From the NCBI RefSeq assembly GCF_002887595.1, contig NZ_PEBU01000015.1:1-64000 (forward strand): a stretch of 64,000 bases of DNA, in the 5' to 3' direction. Below are positions 22,947 through 32,643 of the stretch, piece after piece. The translations under genes were made by a program, and so were the position numbers. The notes beneath the pieces are model-generated. The model worked only from the letters and a program-made list of their open reading frames with translations. It was not told the DNA's origin and did not search any database. This DNA comes from Bowmanella denitrificans. GTDB lineage: Bacteria; Pseudomonadota; Gammaproteobacteria; Enterobacterales; Alteromonadaceae. Position 1 is the stretch's first letter, and every line of letters starts with the position of its first letter.

Positions 22947-23576
22947 ATGCAGCGCATTACTCAACAGGCCAAGGCCACGCTGGTGAGTCTGAGTATTCTC
23001 AGTATGGCCCTCGCTCTGCTGTGGTTGGGGCAGGGCTGGCAGGCCAAAGAAGCCGAACAACTGACCATTCGCGAGGTGTCGGTTGCCATGCTGCCGCCGC
23101 CACCGCCACCGCCGACCCCTGTTCAGCAGGTCATAGCAGACGCGCCGATTAATCTGCAGGTAAGCGGTTCGGGCCCCAGTATTCAATTAACTAAGCCGGA
23201 TGTACTCCAGCTAACTGCCATTCAGCCCCCTGCACCCGTTATGCAGATGGCCAGGACTGACTGGCAAAGTCTGGAGGTGGATTGGCAGGCATTCAGCCTG
23301 GATGAGCTGGATGGTTTACCAACCTTACTGACGCCATTGAGTATCAGATTGCCAGCCAGTTTAAGCCGCCAGGGCATTAAGCAGGTGCTGATCAAGCTGG
23401 AAATCCTGGTGGATGAGCAGGGGCAGGTAACCCTGTTGGACGTGGTGGAAAATCCACACCCGGAACTAAAGCCGGAGATCCTTAAGATGGTTCGCAGCAG
23501 CCGTTTTTCTGCCCCGAGCAAAGGCAACGAAACAGTCCGGGCCAAATTTATCTGGCCCATTAATATTAGCGAGTAA
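22947..23576 (+). CDS. tonB: TonB energy transducer
   Basis: This 209-residue protein has an N-terminal membrane anchor (residues about 13-32), a Pro-rich spacer with a run of Pro (MLPPPPPPPTPVQQV) and a C-terminal TonB domain (ILVDEQGQVTLLDVVE, ILKMVRSSRFSAP). The short spacer, with no long Lys-Pro/Glu-Pro region, is typical of TonB2. It would contact the TonB box of the receptor encoded next door. It is 2 bp from exbD and 1 bp from the TPR gene. Confidence 0.85.
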   Translation: MQRITQQAKATLVSLSILSMALALLWLGQGWQAKEAEQLTIREVSVAMLPPPPPPPTPVQQVIADAPINLQVSGSGPSIQLTKPDVLQLTAIQPPAPVMQMARTDWQSLEVDWQAFSLDELDGLPTLLTPLSIRLPASLSRQGIKQVLIKLEILVDEQGQVTLLDVVENPHPELKPEILKMVRSSRFSAPSKGNETVRAKFIWPINISE

Positions 23577-23577
23577 A

Positions 23578-24945
23578 ATGCCAGTGAAGAATCCCCCCCT
23601 TGCCCTGTGGTTGTTATTATCCCTGTTTGCCGGTAAAGCGGTGGCAGGAGCAACAGTACAAGTTCAATTCAGTGAGCCTAAGTGGCAATTCTTGTTGAAT
23701 AATCAGCCGTTGGCACAAACCGAAGCACAGCTGGCACCAACAGAGAGAAACTTTGCCCGCAGTGTTCAGCCCAGCTTAGCCAGCCAGGATTACCAGGCGG
23801 TGTGGCAGGCGTTCGCCGATCGTCCCCTGGCCCAGGACAGCGCCGCATTGCAGGTTCTGCGTGGTCAGGTGGCTTTGACCCTTAAACATTATGATCAGGC
23901 TGTATCGGCATTTCGCGCGGCGCTGAGCGCCATGCCTGAGCTGACACTGGCCCAGCAGGGTCTCAGTATGGTGTATATGCTGAAGCAGGATTACGCCAGC
24001 GCGCAGCCGCTACTGGCAAAAAGCATTGCTGCAGGTCGGGCCGATGCGCAAACTTATGGGCAACTGGCGTATGTTAATTTGCAACTCAAGGATGCCGGAA
24101 GTGCGATAGCCGGTTATCAGCAGGCACTTTTTCTGGAGCCGGACAATTTGCAGTGGCGTCAGGGACTGTTGTATGCATTGACCCAATCCCGCGCGTTTGC
24201 CCAGGCAGCCGGTCTACTGGAAGGTATGCTGGAAAAAAATGGCGATGATCCGCAACTGTGGCTGACCCGTGGCCAGTTGGCATTGCAGCAAGGTCAGCAG
24301 GAACTGGCGCTGAGTAGTTTGGAAGTGGCCTTGCGTCTTGGCGAGAAAAGCGCTGCTAATCTGGCTCTCGCCGCGCAGCTTCATGTTCAGCAGGGCAGTA
24401 TGCAAAGGGCGGTGGCATTGCTGGAAACTGGGCTGAAGCTTGCCGATATTCAGCCCCTGGTGACCACGCTGGAGCAAACGACCGCATGGCTGGCCCATCA
24501 GCAGCAGTGGCCATTACTGGACAAACTGTTCGCTAACCTGGATAAGCATATGGCCGCGCTACCTAAGGTTACTCAAGCCAGAATCAAAGTGGTTAAAGCC
24601 TCACAAGCAACGCAGGCGGGCCGTCAGGAACAGGCTCAGCGCTGGTTAAACGAAGCCATTGAGGCCGATCCGGCCAACAGTGAAGCCGCGCTTAACCTGG
24701 CAACGCTTTTACATGAGAAAAAACAGTGGCAACGGGCTCGCAGCTTCTATGTCCGAGCCAAGGCCTTGGCTGACACATCTGAGCGGGCCATACTGGGGCT
24801 GGCACAGCTGGAAATCGATCAGGGCCGTTATCAGGATGCGCTGACACTGTTAAACGAGATCCTGCGCAAACAACCCGGCAGATCTGATATAGCAGCCAAT
24901 ATTCGAGCGCTGGAAACCCTGGTGCGGCAGCAAGGAAGGAGCTAA
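23578..24945 (+). CDS. TPR-repeat protein of the TonB2 cluster
   Basis: This 455-residue protein has a signal peptide (LWLLLSLFAGKAVAGA). About 8-10 tetratricopeptide repeats spread over residues 80-440, such as LKHYDQAVSAFRAALSAMPE and YASAQPLLAKSIAAGRADAQ. Similar TPR proteins close TonB2 operons in Vibrio and Shewanella, where they assist heme or siderophore uptake, probably as a periplasmic scaffold. A hairpin AGGGCG/CGCCCT follows the stop. Confidence 0.8.
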   Translation: MPVKNPPLALWLLLSLFAGKAVAGATVQVQFSEPKWQFLLNNQPLAQTEAQLAPTERNFARSVQPSLASQDYQAVWQAFADRPLAQDSAALQVLRGQVALTLKHYDQAVSAFRAALSAMPELTLAQQGLSMVYMLKQDYASAQPLLAKSIAAGRADAQTYGQLAYVNLQLKDAGSAIAGYQQALFLEPDNLQWRQGLLYALTQSRAFAQAAGLLEGMLEKNGDDPQLWLTRGQLALQQGQQELALSSLEVALRLGEKSAANLALAAQLHVQQGSMQRAVALLETGLKLADIQPLVTTLEQTTAWLAHQQQWPLLDKLFANLDKHMAALPKVTQARIKVVKASQATQAGRQEQAQRWLNEAIEADPANSEAALNLATLLHEKKQWQRARSFYVRAKALADTSERAILGLAQLEIDQGRYQDALTLLNEILRKQPGRSDIAANIRALETLVRQQGRS

Positions 24946-24947
24946 CA

Positions 24948-24965
24948 GGGCGTATGACGCCCTAT
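24948..24965. terminator. Weak hairpin between convergent genes
   Basis: AGGGCGTATGACGCCCT sits between the TPR gene and the convergent outer-membrane gene. There is no strong T run, so termination is only probable. Confidence 0.4.
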
Positions 24966-24967
24966 GG

Positions 24968-25597
24968 CTAAAATGTGTAGCTGAATTCACTGCCCAGAAT
25001 ATGCACATCATCGCCCGTGCCATCCAGTAACATTAGATAAGCGCCCACTTTCAGATTGTTATCGATGGCTAGCTCCGCACCCAGCGCACTGCGGCTTTGG
25101 TTGTACTTACCCTTAGTGGCGTTAAAGAAATATTCATAACTGGCGTACAGGCCAATGTTGTCAATTTTTTTGCTGAGTTTGCCGCGCACTCTGGGACGCA
25201 GTGAATAATCACCGTCGAACCAACGATTCTCTAAACGCACCCGAATGTCTGCGTTGTAATCTGACAGGCGCAGCTTGTAACTGGCAAAGGGGGTCAGGCG
25301 CTGTTCATCCCGGTATTGGTCTTCTACCGGGTCGCTGTCCTCCACTCTGAATTCCAGACCGGCACTCAGCGCGTCGGTAAGCTTGGTGCTGGCACCGAGT
25401 TTAACATTGAAGTGGTATAAACGGCTCTCGTCTTCCAGCATGCGTTGGTCACTGCCCAGAAACACCGCATAGTCACCCAATTGGGTATCCAGCTTCACAC
25501 CATTCCACCACTGGTCCAGCGCGTGGGCATTAGCGGACAGCATAAACAAAAAAGCCAGCATCATTGGCCGGCCCCTGGCAATAGTCATCGAATGCAT
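24968..25597 (-). CDS. Small outer-membrane beta-barrel protein (DUF2490-like)
   Basis: This 209-residue protein has a signal peptide (MLAFLFMLSANAHA, cleavage near residue 27). Amphipathic strands alternate throughout (YHFNVKLGASTKLT, AGLEFRVEDSD, IRVRLENRWFDG), and it ends in an aromatic residue (SEFSYTF), the signature of outer-membrane insertion. It resembles DUF2490-type barrels; the role is unknown. The ATG at 25,597 has AGGTGGAG 5 bp upstream. The leader contains phased 11-bp repeats that may control it. Confidence 0.75.
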   Translation of the reverse strand: MHSMTIARGRPMMLAFLFMLSANAHALDQWWNGVKLDTQLGDYAVFLGSDQRMLEDESRLYHFNVKLGASTKLTDALSAGLEFRVEDSDPVEDQYRDEQRLTPFASYKLRLSDYNADIRVRLENRWFDGDYSLRPRVRGKLSKKIDNIGLYASYEYFFNATKGKYNQSRSALGAELAIDNNLKVGAYLMLLDGTGDDVHILGSEFSYTF

Positions 25598-25609
25598 CAA
25601 AACTCCACC

Positions 25610-25682
25610 TGTCACAAAAGTGACTTAAAAATGTCACAAAAATGTCACGGGCGGATTATACGGAGGGCTAAAAGAATAGCAA
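25610..25682 (-). promoter_or_regulatory. Promoter and phased 11-bp repeats upstream of the outer-membrane gene
   Basis: Minus-strand TTGCTA (25,677-25,682) and TATAAT (25,655-25,660) are 16 bp apart. Between the start point and the gene, + strand TGTCAC occurs at 25,610, 25,632 and 25,643, with a degenerate unit at 25,621, all on an 11-bp phase. The 11-bp direct-repeat design is that of PhoB (Pho box) sites, but its orientation is opposite to the gene and it lies downstream of the -10. Confidence 0.55.
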
Positions 25683-25703
25683 CGGGAAGTTCAGTCGACG
25701 ATA

Positions 25704-27260
25704 CTATTCCACCATCAAAGAGGAGGAGGTGATAGTGCTAGCGCGTCTGGGTAGCCAGATGGCCAGCAACAGACCGACGCTTGCAATCAGCCAGGCCCAA
25801 AGGTCGCCGAATCTGGCATAAGGTGTTTGGCCGCGGTAACGTGGTACATCGCTGACCAGCACCCCTTGTTCAAACTGCGGAAGGTCAGCCAGCACCTGGC
25901 CATTGGCATCAATAATGGCGGTAATGCCGTTGTTGGTGGCGCGCAGTACGGGTATGCCAAATTCCCTGGCCCTGACCTGAGCAATTTCCAGGTGTTGATG
26001 CGGACCATGAGAATGACCAAACCAGGCGTCGTTACTCACGGTCAGAATAAAGTCGGTATCGGCATGCAGATTGGCACGAATTTGTGCCGGAAAGGCGATT
26101 TCAAAGCAAATGGCCGGGGCTAGGCGCAGGTTGTTGGCCAGCAGGTTGGTTTGCTGGTAATCACCGCGGCTAAAAGATGACATGGGCAGATCAAATAACG
26201 GCGCAATACCGCGCAGCCAGTCTTCGAAAGGGATAAATTCGCCAATAGGCAGCAGGTGGTGCTTGGCATAGCGATTTGCATGGGGGTAACGATAATGCCC
26301 TTGCGGCTCGCCATGCTGACTGCCCAGCACAATTAGGTTGTTAAAGGCGTCACGGCTTTCAAAATTGTAGTTAACGATACCGGTAATTAGTGCGGTGCTA
26401 TGCGCAGCGGCCTCTTCGTCCAGTTCATGCAGGTAGTTAAGGGCCAGCGGTTCCAGTTTAGGGATAGCGGCCTCCGGCCAGATAATCAGGTCCGCGTCCC
26501 AATGACTCTGAGTCAAACGTCGATACAGGTTCATGGTTGGCAGGTCCTGTTCTGGCACCCAGCGCAGGGATTGCTGGATATTGCCCTGCACCATCACCAG
26601 TTTGCTGGTGTCACTGCGCTTTTCAGTCCAGCTTTGCTGGCCAAGTACATACCCGGCAATTACAAGAATACCAATGAGTGACAAGGCCGGCAGATATTGA
26701 CGTTTTGGCAACATTAAGCCCAGCGCACAGGCCAGGGTAATCAGCAGCACGGATACGCCGGTTTCGCCAATCACAGGCAGAAAGCCACCCAAGGGACCAT
26801 GAAGCTGGCTATAGCCTATAGACAGCCAGGGAAACCCGGTCAGCATCCAGCTTCTGAGCCATTCACATAGCAGCCATAGAAAACCAATAGCCAAAGGCCA
26901 GTAAGGCAGGGCGATATAACGCACCAGTAACTTGATTGCCAGGGCAGGGTACAAGGCCAGATAGGCGCACAGTAACAGCATCAGGCCGATAGAGGCGATA
27001 AGTGGTAAGCCGCCGAAGTCGGCAATACTGACATGTACCCAGCTGATGCCGGCCCCAAACCATCCCAGACCGAAACAGAAACCCTGTAAAAAGGCAAACT
27101 CCCGACCTTTATGCTGTAGTTGCCAGAACAATAATGACAACAGCAATGGTGCGATAAACCAGTGCCCGAACGGGGCATAAGAAAGGGTTAAACCTGCCCC
27201 CAGCATCAAGCTGAAAAGGCAGGTGGGCAGGCGTTTAGCCGCCTTGTTCTTCGGCGTCAT
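25704..27260 (-). CDS. lnt: Apolipoprotein N-acyltransferase
   Basis: This 518-residue inner-membrane enzyme adds the third acyl chain to lipoproteins, needed for Lol export. About six N-terminal membrane segments are followed by a periplasmic nitrilase-like domain with the catalytic Glu (WPEAAIP), Lys (AKHHLLPIGEF) and Cys (ICFEIAFP), and a last membrane segment near residues 487-505. It overlaps the end of corC by 26 bp. The lnt-corC-ybeY-ybeZ-miaB order is the same as in Escherichia coli. Confidence 0.95.
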   Translation of the reverse strand: MTPKNKAAKRLPTCLFSLMLGAGLTLSYAPFGHWFIAPLLLSLLFWQLQHKGREFAFLQGFCFGLGWFGAGISWVHVSIADFGGLPLIASIGLMLLLCAYLALYPALAIKLLVRYIALPYWPLAIGFLWLLCEWLRSWMLTGFPWLSIGYSQLHGPLGGFLPVIGETGVSVLLITLACALGLMLPKRQYLPALSLIGILVIAGYVLGQQSWTEKRSDTSKLVMVQGNIQQSLRWVPEQDLPTMNLYRRLTQSHWDADLIIWPEAAIPKLEPLALNYLHELDEEAAAHSTALITGIVNYNFESRDAFNNLIVLGSQHGEPQGHYRYPHANRYAKHHLLPIGEFIPFEDWLRGIAPLFDLPMSSFSRGDYQQTNLLANNLRLAPAICFEIAFPAQIRANLHADTDFILTVSNDAWFGHSHGPHQHLEIAQVRAREFGIPVLRATNNGITAIIDANGQVLADLPQFEQGVLVSDVPRYRGQTPYARFGDLWAWLIASVGLLLAIWLPRRASTITSSSLMVE

Positions 27261-28113
27261 CCTTTTTCGGCAGGCTTACTTTTAATTGGATTAGACGTCG
27301 TTTGTCCGCATTGGTAACACGAAACTCAATACCATTGATTTCTACAAACTCGTCACGCATGGGCATATGGCCAAACGCACGTAGCACAATACCGCCAATA
27401 GTATCGGCTTCTTCTTCGTCAAAGCCGGTATTGAAGTAGTCGTTGAAATCCTCAACCGAGGTCAGCGCCTTGACCGAGAAAGTACATTTGTTTAATGGCC
27501 GAATGTCGTCGGTTTCGTTTTCTTCAACGTCGTGTTCGTCTTCGATTTCGCCAACAATCAGTTCAAGAATATCTTCAATGGTGGCAAGACCAGACACCCC
27601 GCCATACTCATCCACCACAATGGCCATATGGTAACGTTCCTGGCGAAATTCGCGCAGCAACACATCCACGCGCTTACTTTCCGGCACGATAATCGCCGGG
27701 CGCAGAATATCCTTAAGCTTGAATTCTTTCTCTGGATTAAAACCGTATTCAAGCAGATCCTTGGCCAGCAGAATACCTTCGATATGGTCTTTGTCTTCGT
27801 TGATAACGGGGAAGCGAGAATGGGCTGATTCCAACACCACTGGCAGGAATTCCGCCACAGTTTGATCAATACCGATAGTGACGATCTGTGCTCTTGGGAT
27901 CATAATGTCCCGCACCCGCATCTCACTGATTTCCAGCACCCCTTCGATCATATCGCGGGTGGCGTTGTCTATTACGTCACGTTGCTGGGCTTCGTTGATA
28001 ACTTCAACCAACTGATCCCTGTTTTGCGGTTCTCCCGACAGGCTCTGGACTATTTTTTCCAACCAGCCTTTATTGGAAGAACCGTTGCTAGAGTGGGGAC
28101 TGTCGTCGCTCAT
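27235..28113 (-). CDS. corC: CorC/HlyC family CBS-domain protein
   Basis: This 292-residue protein is the length of E. coli CorC. Two CBS domains span about residues 65-185 (IMIPRAQIVTIGIDQTVAEF; YHMAIVVDEYGGVSGLATIE), followed by an acidic linker and the CorC/HlyC C-terminal domain with TIGGIVLRAFGHMP. It is linked to magnesium and cobalt efflux and to envelope homeostasis. The ATG at 28,113 is preceded by TTGGAG; the in-frame TTG at 28,122 is the ribosome-site part itself. Confidence 0.9.
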   Translation of the reverse strand: MSDDSPHSSNGSSNKGWLEKIVQSLSGEPQNRDQLVEVINEAQQRDVIDNATRDMIEGVLEISEMRVRDIMIPRAQIVTIGIDQTVAEFLPVVLESAHSRFPVINEDKDHIEGILLAKDLLEYGFNPEKEFKLKDILRPAIIVPESKRVDVLLREFRQERYHMAIVVDEYGGVSGLATIEDILELIVGEIEDEHDVEENETDDIRPLNKCTFSVKALTSVEDFNDYFNTGFDEEEADTIGGIVLRAFGHMPMRDEFVEINGIEFRVTNADKRRLIQLKVSLPKKDDAEEQGG

Positions 28114-28145
28114 AGGCTCCAATCTTGTATTTCAATGAGGGGCTA

Positions 28146-28607
28146 TCATTCCCGATCCTGGTAAGGATCGTCAATGCTTAATTTGGCCAGAATGCGGATT
28201 TCTAAACTTTCCATCTCCTCGGCATCAATGTCCTCTATATGGTCATACCCCAGCAAATGCAAGGTGCCATGAATGCACATATGTGCCCAATGATGCAAAA
28301 GAGGCTTGTGTTGCTCAGCGGCTTCCCGGCTGACCACGCCAGCACAAATCACCAGATCGCCCAGCAAATCCAGCTCAATACCCGGAGGGGCTTCAAAAGG
28401 AAAAGACAACACATTGGTAGCGTAATCCTTGCCCCGGTACTGATGATTCAGCTCGCGACTTTCCACTTCATCCACCAGACGGACAGTGATCTCGCCCTGT
28501 TCCAGTTTGACTTCATTGAGCACCGCATCCAACCATGCCTGAATCAGGTGCTCGGGCGGCAGATCTTGTGCGTCACTGGCAATTTGCAGGTCTAATTGGG
28601 CGCTCAC
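28146..28607 (-). CDS. ybeY: YbeY endoribonuclease / rRNA maturation factor
   Basis: This 153-residue metal-dependent RNase acts in 16S rRNA 3' end maturation and ribosome quality control. The zinc-binding motif [11 protein letters not shown] is near residues 113-123. It starts inside the ybeZ stop (4-bp overlap), so the two are translated together. Confidence 0.95.
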   Translation of the reverse strand: MSAQLDLQIASDAQDLPPEHLIQAWLDAVLNEVKLEQGEITVRLVDEVESRELNHQYRGKDYATNVLSFPFEAPPGIELDLLGDLVICAGVVSREAAEQHKPLLHHWAHMCIHGTLHLLGYDHIEDIDAEEMESLEIRILAKLSIDDPYQDRE

Positions 28608-29650
28608 GGCTTATGTTCACCCTTATCTTGCTGGCTGCGCTGTTGCGCTTCGGCACGTTTTAATTCTTCCTGCTGCCGTTCATGCTCTTCGTACGCCAGT
28701 ACGATCCGACTGACCACTGGGTGGCGAACCACATCGGTAGCATCAAAGAAGTTAAAGGAAATATCATTTACATCCTTCAGTACTTCAATAGCATGGCGCA
28801 GACCGCTGCGTGCACCGCGGGGCAGGTCAACCTGGGTGATATCACCGGTAATCACCGCTTTGGAATTAAAGCCGATACGGGTCAGGAACATTTTCATTTG
28901 TTCCACCGTGGTATTCTGGCTTTCATCCAGAATGATAAAAGAGTCATTCAGAGTGCGGCCGCGCATATAGGCGAGTGGCGCGACTTCGATTACGTTGCGC
29001 TCCAGCAGCTTTTCCACCTTTTCAAAGCCGAGCATTTCAAACAGGGCGTCGTACAGGGGGCGCAGGTATGGATCGACCTTTTGCGACAAATCGCCAGGTA
29101 AAAAGCCTAGTTTTTCACCGGCTTCCACCGCGGGGCGGGTCAGCAAAATGCGGCGGATTTCCTGGCGTTCCAGCGCATCAACCGCGCTGGCTACTGCCAG
29201 GTAAGTTTTGCCGGTACCGGCCGGGCCAATCCCGAAGCTGATATCGTGATTAACGATATTCTGTACATATTGGGACTGATGTGGATTGCGCGGCTTGATG
29301 ACACCACGCTTGGTCTTGATATGTACTTCCTTGCCATATTTACCCGCTTCGGCCTGTTCCAGGCATTTTGCTTCCTGAATGGCCAGATGCACCTTCTGTG
29401 CATCCAGATCAGGGATTTGGCCTTTGACCGGCTGGGTTTCAATATACAGGAGTTTCAGCAGCTCCGCGGTGGCCATGGTTTGCTGTGCCTTGCCCATGAC
29501 CTTAAACAAATTGTCGCGATAACTGATTTCCACCCCAAGGCGGCGTTCGATTTGCTTGATATTGTCATCAAAGGGACCACAGAGGCTGGAAAGGCGCTTG
29601 TGGTCGTTGGGTTCCAGTACCAGTTCGTTACTGACCAGTTGATTGGGCAA
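28604..29650 (-). CDS. ybeZ: PhoH-like ATPase YbeZ
   Basis: This 348-residue PhoH-family NTPase has Walker [12 protein letters not shown] and Walker [12 protein letters not shown]. It is thought to be an RNA-helicase-like partner of YbeY. An N-terminal region (residues 15-100) with a KH-like character precedes the ATPase core. It lies 15 bp downstream of miaB. Confidence 0.95.
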   Translation of the reverse strand: MPNQLVSNELVLEPNDHKRLSSLCGPFDDNIKQIERRLGVEISYRDNLFKVMGKAQQTMATAELLKLLYIETQPVKGQIPDLDAQKVHLAIQEAKCLEQAEAGKYGKEVHIKTKRGVIKPRNPHQSQYVQNIVNHDISFGIGPAGTGKTYLAVASAVDALERQEIRRILLTRPAVEAGEKLGFLPGDLSQKVDPYLRPLYDALFEMLGFEKVEKLLERNVIEVAPLAYMRGRTLNDSFIILDESQNTTVEQMKMFLTRIGFNSKAVITGDITQVDLPRGARSGLRHAIEVLKDVNDISFNFFDATDVVRHPVVSRIVLAYEEHERQQEELKRAEAQQRSQQDKGEHKP

Positions 29651-29664
29651 AGATACTCTCCTGC

Positions 29665-31104
29665 TTAATGCATACTGATGGGAATATATTGACCGACACC
29701 CAGATTGTCGGGCTGTTCGGCCTGTTTCTGAATAATGCTCTGTGGTGCAACACTGACCCGCAGCCCCATATCGGCTTCACGGCGCACAACTTCACCACGC
29801 AGAGAATTGGCGAATACATCGACAATCTGTACATCAACAAACTCGCCAATCATATCGTCGCTGCCAACGAAATTGACAACCCGGTTGTTCTCGGTACGAC
29901 CACACAGCTCACCGGCGTCTTTCCTGGATGGGCCTTCCACCAGAATACGTTGCTCGGTACCTACCATCTTACGGGCGATGTCCATGGCCTGCTGGTTGAT
30001 ACGTTGCTGCAGCAAATATAAGCGCTGCTTTTTGGTTTCTTCGCTGACATCATCCGGCAAATCTGCCGCTGGCGTGCCAGGACGTGCACTGTAGATAAAG
30101 CTGAAACTTAAATCGAAACCTATGGCCTGGATAAGATCCATGGTGGCCTGAAAATCGTCGTCGCTTTCGCCGGGGAAACCAATGATAAAGTCTGAAGACA
30201 TACTCAGGTTGGGGCGGATCTTTTTCAGACGGCGGATCCTGGACTTGTATTCCAGTGCCGTATGGCCGCGCTTCATCAGGGTCAGAATGCGGTCTGAGCC
30301 ACTTTGCACCGGCAGATGCAAATGGTCCACCAATTCAGGAATGGCGTCATAGGCCTCAATAATGTCATCGGTGAACTCCACCGGATGCGAGGTGGTATAA
30401 CGAATACGATCAATGCCGTCTATGGCCGCCACCAAATGCAGTAATTCTGCGAAAGTACAGATACTGCCGTCATGGTTAACGCCGCGAAAGGCATTCACAT
30501 TCTGGCCAAGCAGGTTCACTTCACGCACGCCCTGTTCGGCAAGCTGAGCAATTTCATAGATTACATCATCGGCCGGGCGGCTGACTTCTTCACCACGGGT
30601 GTATGGCACCACACAGAAACTGCAATACTTGGAGCAGCCTTCCATAATGGACACAAAGGCACTGGGGCCTTCTGCGCGGGGTTCTGGCAAACGGTCAAAC
30701 TTTTCAATTTCAGGGAAACTGATGTCCACCACCGGGGAATGGGTGCCTTTGACCTGATTGATCATCTCCGGCAAACGATGCAGGGTTTGCGGACCAAAGA
30801 CGATATCGACATAGGGCGCGCGGTCACGAATATGCTCGCCTTCCTGGGAGGCAACACAGCCACCCACGCCGATAATCAGGTCGGGGTTTTTCTTTTTCAG
30901 GGTCTTCCAGCGGCCCAACTGGTGAAACACCTTCTCCTGAGCTTTCTCGCGGATGGAGCAGGTATTCAGCAGAATGACATCGGCATCCTCAGGATTTTCG
31001 GTTGCCTGGTAACCATGGGTGGAATCCAGCAGGTCAGCCATTTTCTCCGAGTCGTACTCGTTCATCTGGCAGCCCCAGGTTTTGATGAATAGTTTCTTGC
31101 TCAT
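29665..31104 (-). CDS. miaB: tRNA-2-methylthio-N6-dimethylallyladenosine synthase
   Basis: This 479-residue radical-SAM methylthiotransferase acts on i6A37 of tRNAs. N-terminal UPF0004 domain has three cluster-binding Cys ([30 protein letters not shown]). The radical-SAM motif CSKYCSFC follows, and a C-terminal TRAM domain spans about residues 375-445. A terminator hairpin upstream separates it from the EamA gene. Confidence 0.95.
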   Translation of the reverse strand: MSKKLFIKTWGCQMNEYDSEKMADLLDSTHGYQATENPEDADVILLNTCSIREKAQEKVFHQLGRWKTLKKKNPDLIIGVGGCVASQEGEHIRDRAPYVDIVFGPQTLHRLPEMINQVKGTHSPVVDISFPEIEKFDRLPEPRAEGPSAFVSIMEGCSKYCSFCVVPYTRGEEVSRPADDVIYEIAQLAEQGVREVNLLGQNVNAFRGVNHDGSICTFAELLHLVAAIDGIDRIRYTTSHPVEFTDDIIEAYDAIPELVDHLHLPVQSGSDRILTLMKRGHTALEYKSRIRRLKKIRPNLSMSSDFIIGFPGESDDDFQATMDLIQAIGFDLSFSFIYSARPGTPAADLPDDVSEETKKQRLYLLQQRINQQAMDIARKMVGTEQRILVEGPSRKDAGELCGRTENNRVVNFVGSDDMIGEFVDVQIVDVFANSLRGEVVRREADMGLRVSVAPQSIIQKQAEQPDNLGVGQYIPISMH

Positions 31105-31130
31105 ACTGCTTAAGTAAAACCCTAATAAGT

Positions 31131-31155
31131 AAAAAAGAAAGGCAGTGGGCCTTTC
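31131..31155 (-). terminator. Terminator after the EamA gene at 31,220
   Basis: Minus-strand GAAAGGCCCACTGCCTTTC followed by TTTTTT, between the end of the EamA permease gene and miaB. Confidence 0.75.
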
Positions 31156-31219
31156 CTTGTTAATTTGGTCCGTGATGAACCGGGTATTTTACCGCCACTG
31201 GCGGCAGGTTGCCAGCTAA

Positions 31220-32071
31220 TCACCACAACCATCGTTGCCGAATGGTCAGATTGGCGGCCCAGATAATCAATAGGGTGCCTGCCAGTAAGCCTGCAGAGAC
31301 AGGTTCCTGCCAGAACCAGTAGCCGAGAAAGGCAGCAAACAGCACACTGCTGTAGGTTAACAGGCCAATGCGCACCGGCGATGCCAGTTGGAAGGCTTTG
31401 GTCATCAGCAACTGACCGATAGCCGCCATCAGCCCCATTAACAATAACCAGGGCCAGGCTGCATCTGGCATAGGTTGCCAGTTGTACAACAAGGGGAACA
31501 ACGAGACACCGGTGGCCAGGCCGGTAAAATAAAACACGATACGCCCCGATGGTTCAGAGCCTGACATCTTTCTGATAGTGCATTTAGTGAATGCGACAAA
31601 GCAGGCGCAGCAAAGTGCTAACAATACATAGATATTCCAGCCGCCGGACTCGGGACGCAGCACAAAAGCGCAGCCAATAAAGCCAAGACCAATGGCCATC
31701 AGACTTTTCTGGCTGATACGTTCCTTGAGCCAGAAAAAAGCAATTATAGGTACGATAAACGGGGCAACCAACAGGGCCATCATGGCCTGGGCCAGAGGTA
31801 AATGAGCCAGCACGTAAAAAAAGCAATACATACCGACTAATCCTGAGGTGGAACGCAGTAAATGCAGACCAAATTGCTCGGTCTTCAGTCCCGACAGGCC
31901 GACGCGGAACAACCAGGGCATTAAAAATACCAGCGCAAACAAGTTGCGGAAAAACACCAACTGCGATTGGCTTAAACTGTCACTTAAATATTTGACCAGT
32001 GCGCCAACCCCGGCAAATAAGGCTTCGGCCACAATCAGGCACAAGGCCCCGAGCAGCATGGGAGAACGCAT
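31220..32071 (-). CDS. EamA-family (DMT) permease
   Basis: This 283-residue protein has about ten hydrophobic segments in two EamA repeats (QLVFFRNLFALVFLMPWLFR opening; IGQLLMTKAFQLASPVRIGL in the second). It is similar to RhaT/S-adenosylmethionine-like exporters of this superfamily; the substrate cannot be inferred. It stands alone between miaB and a small exported protein gene. Unrelated at close range to the EamA protein at 16,106. Confidence 0.85.
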   Translation of the reverse strand: MRSPMLLGALCLIVAEALFAGVGALVKYLSDSLSQSQLVFFRNLFALVFLMPWLFRVGLSGLKTEQFGLHLLRSTSGLVGMYCFFYVLAHLPLAQAMMALLVAPFIVPIIAFFWLKERISQKSLMAIGLGFIGCAFVLRPESGGWNIYVLLALCCACFVAFTKCTIRKMSGSEPSGRIVFYFTGLATGVSLFPLLYNWQPMPDAAWPWLLLMGLMAAIGQLLMTKAFQLASPVRIGLLTYSSVLFAAFLGYWFWQEPVSAGLLAGTLLIIWAANLTIRQRWLW

Positions 32072-32157
32072 ACAACACCGTTAGAAGGGAATTCACCGGC
32101 TATTCTAACAGAGCTCAGTGCTGGATGCGGCCAACTGTCGTAAATAAATGCGGCGAC

Positions 32158-32442
32158 TTATTGCTGCTCGGTTTCCTCGGTGGGCAAGGTTCCAGCCAGA
32201 GGCGGATTGCTGACCATGGCCTGTACGGCCAAAGCGCCCATCACCTGATCGTCAATATCCTGCTCCAGATTGTCATCAATATCTTGTTTTACCAGCAGGT
32301 ATTGATACTCCATATAGCTGGTGGGTTTATTTAACTGATAGGTAAACACATAGCGAGGAACTTCCTCATCCTTATTCAAGGCGGCCAGGCTTGCAGTGCT
32401 GACGGTTAAACAGACAATTGCTACTGAAGTGAATGCTTTCAT
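32158..32442 (-). CDS. Small exported protein, unknown
   Basis: This 94-residue protein starts MKAFTSVAIVCLTVSTASLA, a signal peptide cleaved near residue 20 (SLA-ALN). The mature part has a YVFTYQLNKPTSYMEYQYLL stretch and an acidic helix. No Cys and no recognised domain; predicted periplasmic. It is divergent from ubiF. Confidence 0.6.
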   Translation of the reverse strand: MKAFTSVAIVCLTVSTASLAALNKDEEVPRYVFTYQLNKPTSYMEYQYLLVKQDIDDNLEQDIDDQVMGALAVQAMVSNPPLAGTLPTEETEQQ

Positions 32443-32643
32443 GTTTGGCTCCGGTTGGTATGACCATTCGTTATATTTGTAGCTGCTACTGGCAAAAAGG
32501 TTGGGTTCAGGATGTAAGCATTTTTGTCAAACGGGCTATTTGGCCTTGCCTTGTTACAAGTCAAAGAAAAACTGTCAGTGAGCGACGAAACAGGTCGGTT
32601 TAACGTGCTATCCTTGCCGGCAAAGAACCATGGAAAAGATGGC

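Noticed and set aside
27443-31092. Long + strand frames opposite lnt, corC, ybeZ and miaB
   Set aside because: They are antisense to well supported conserved genes and match no family.
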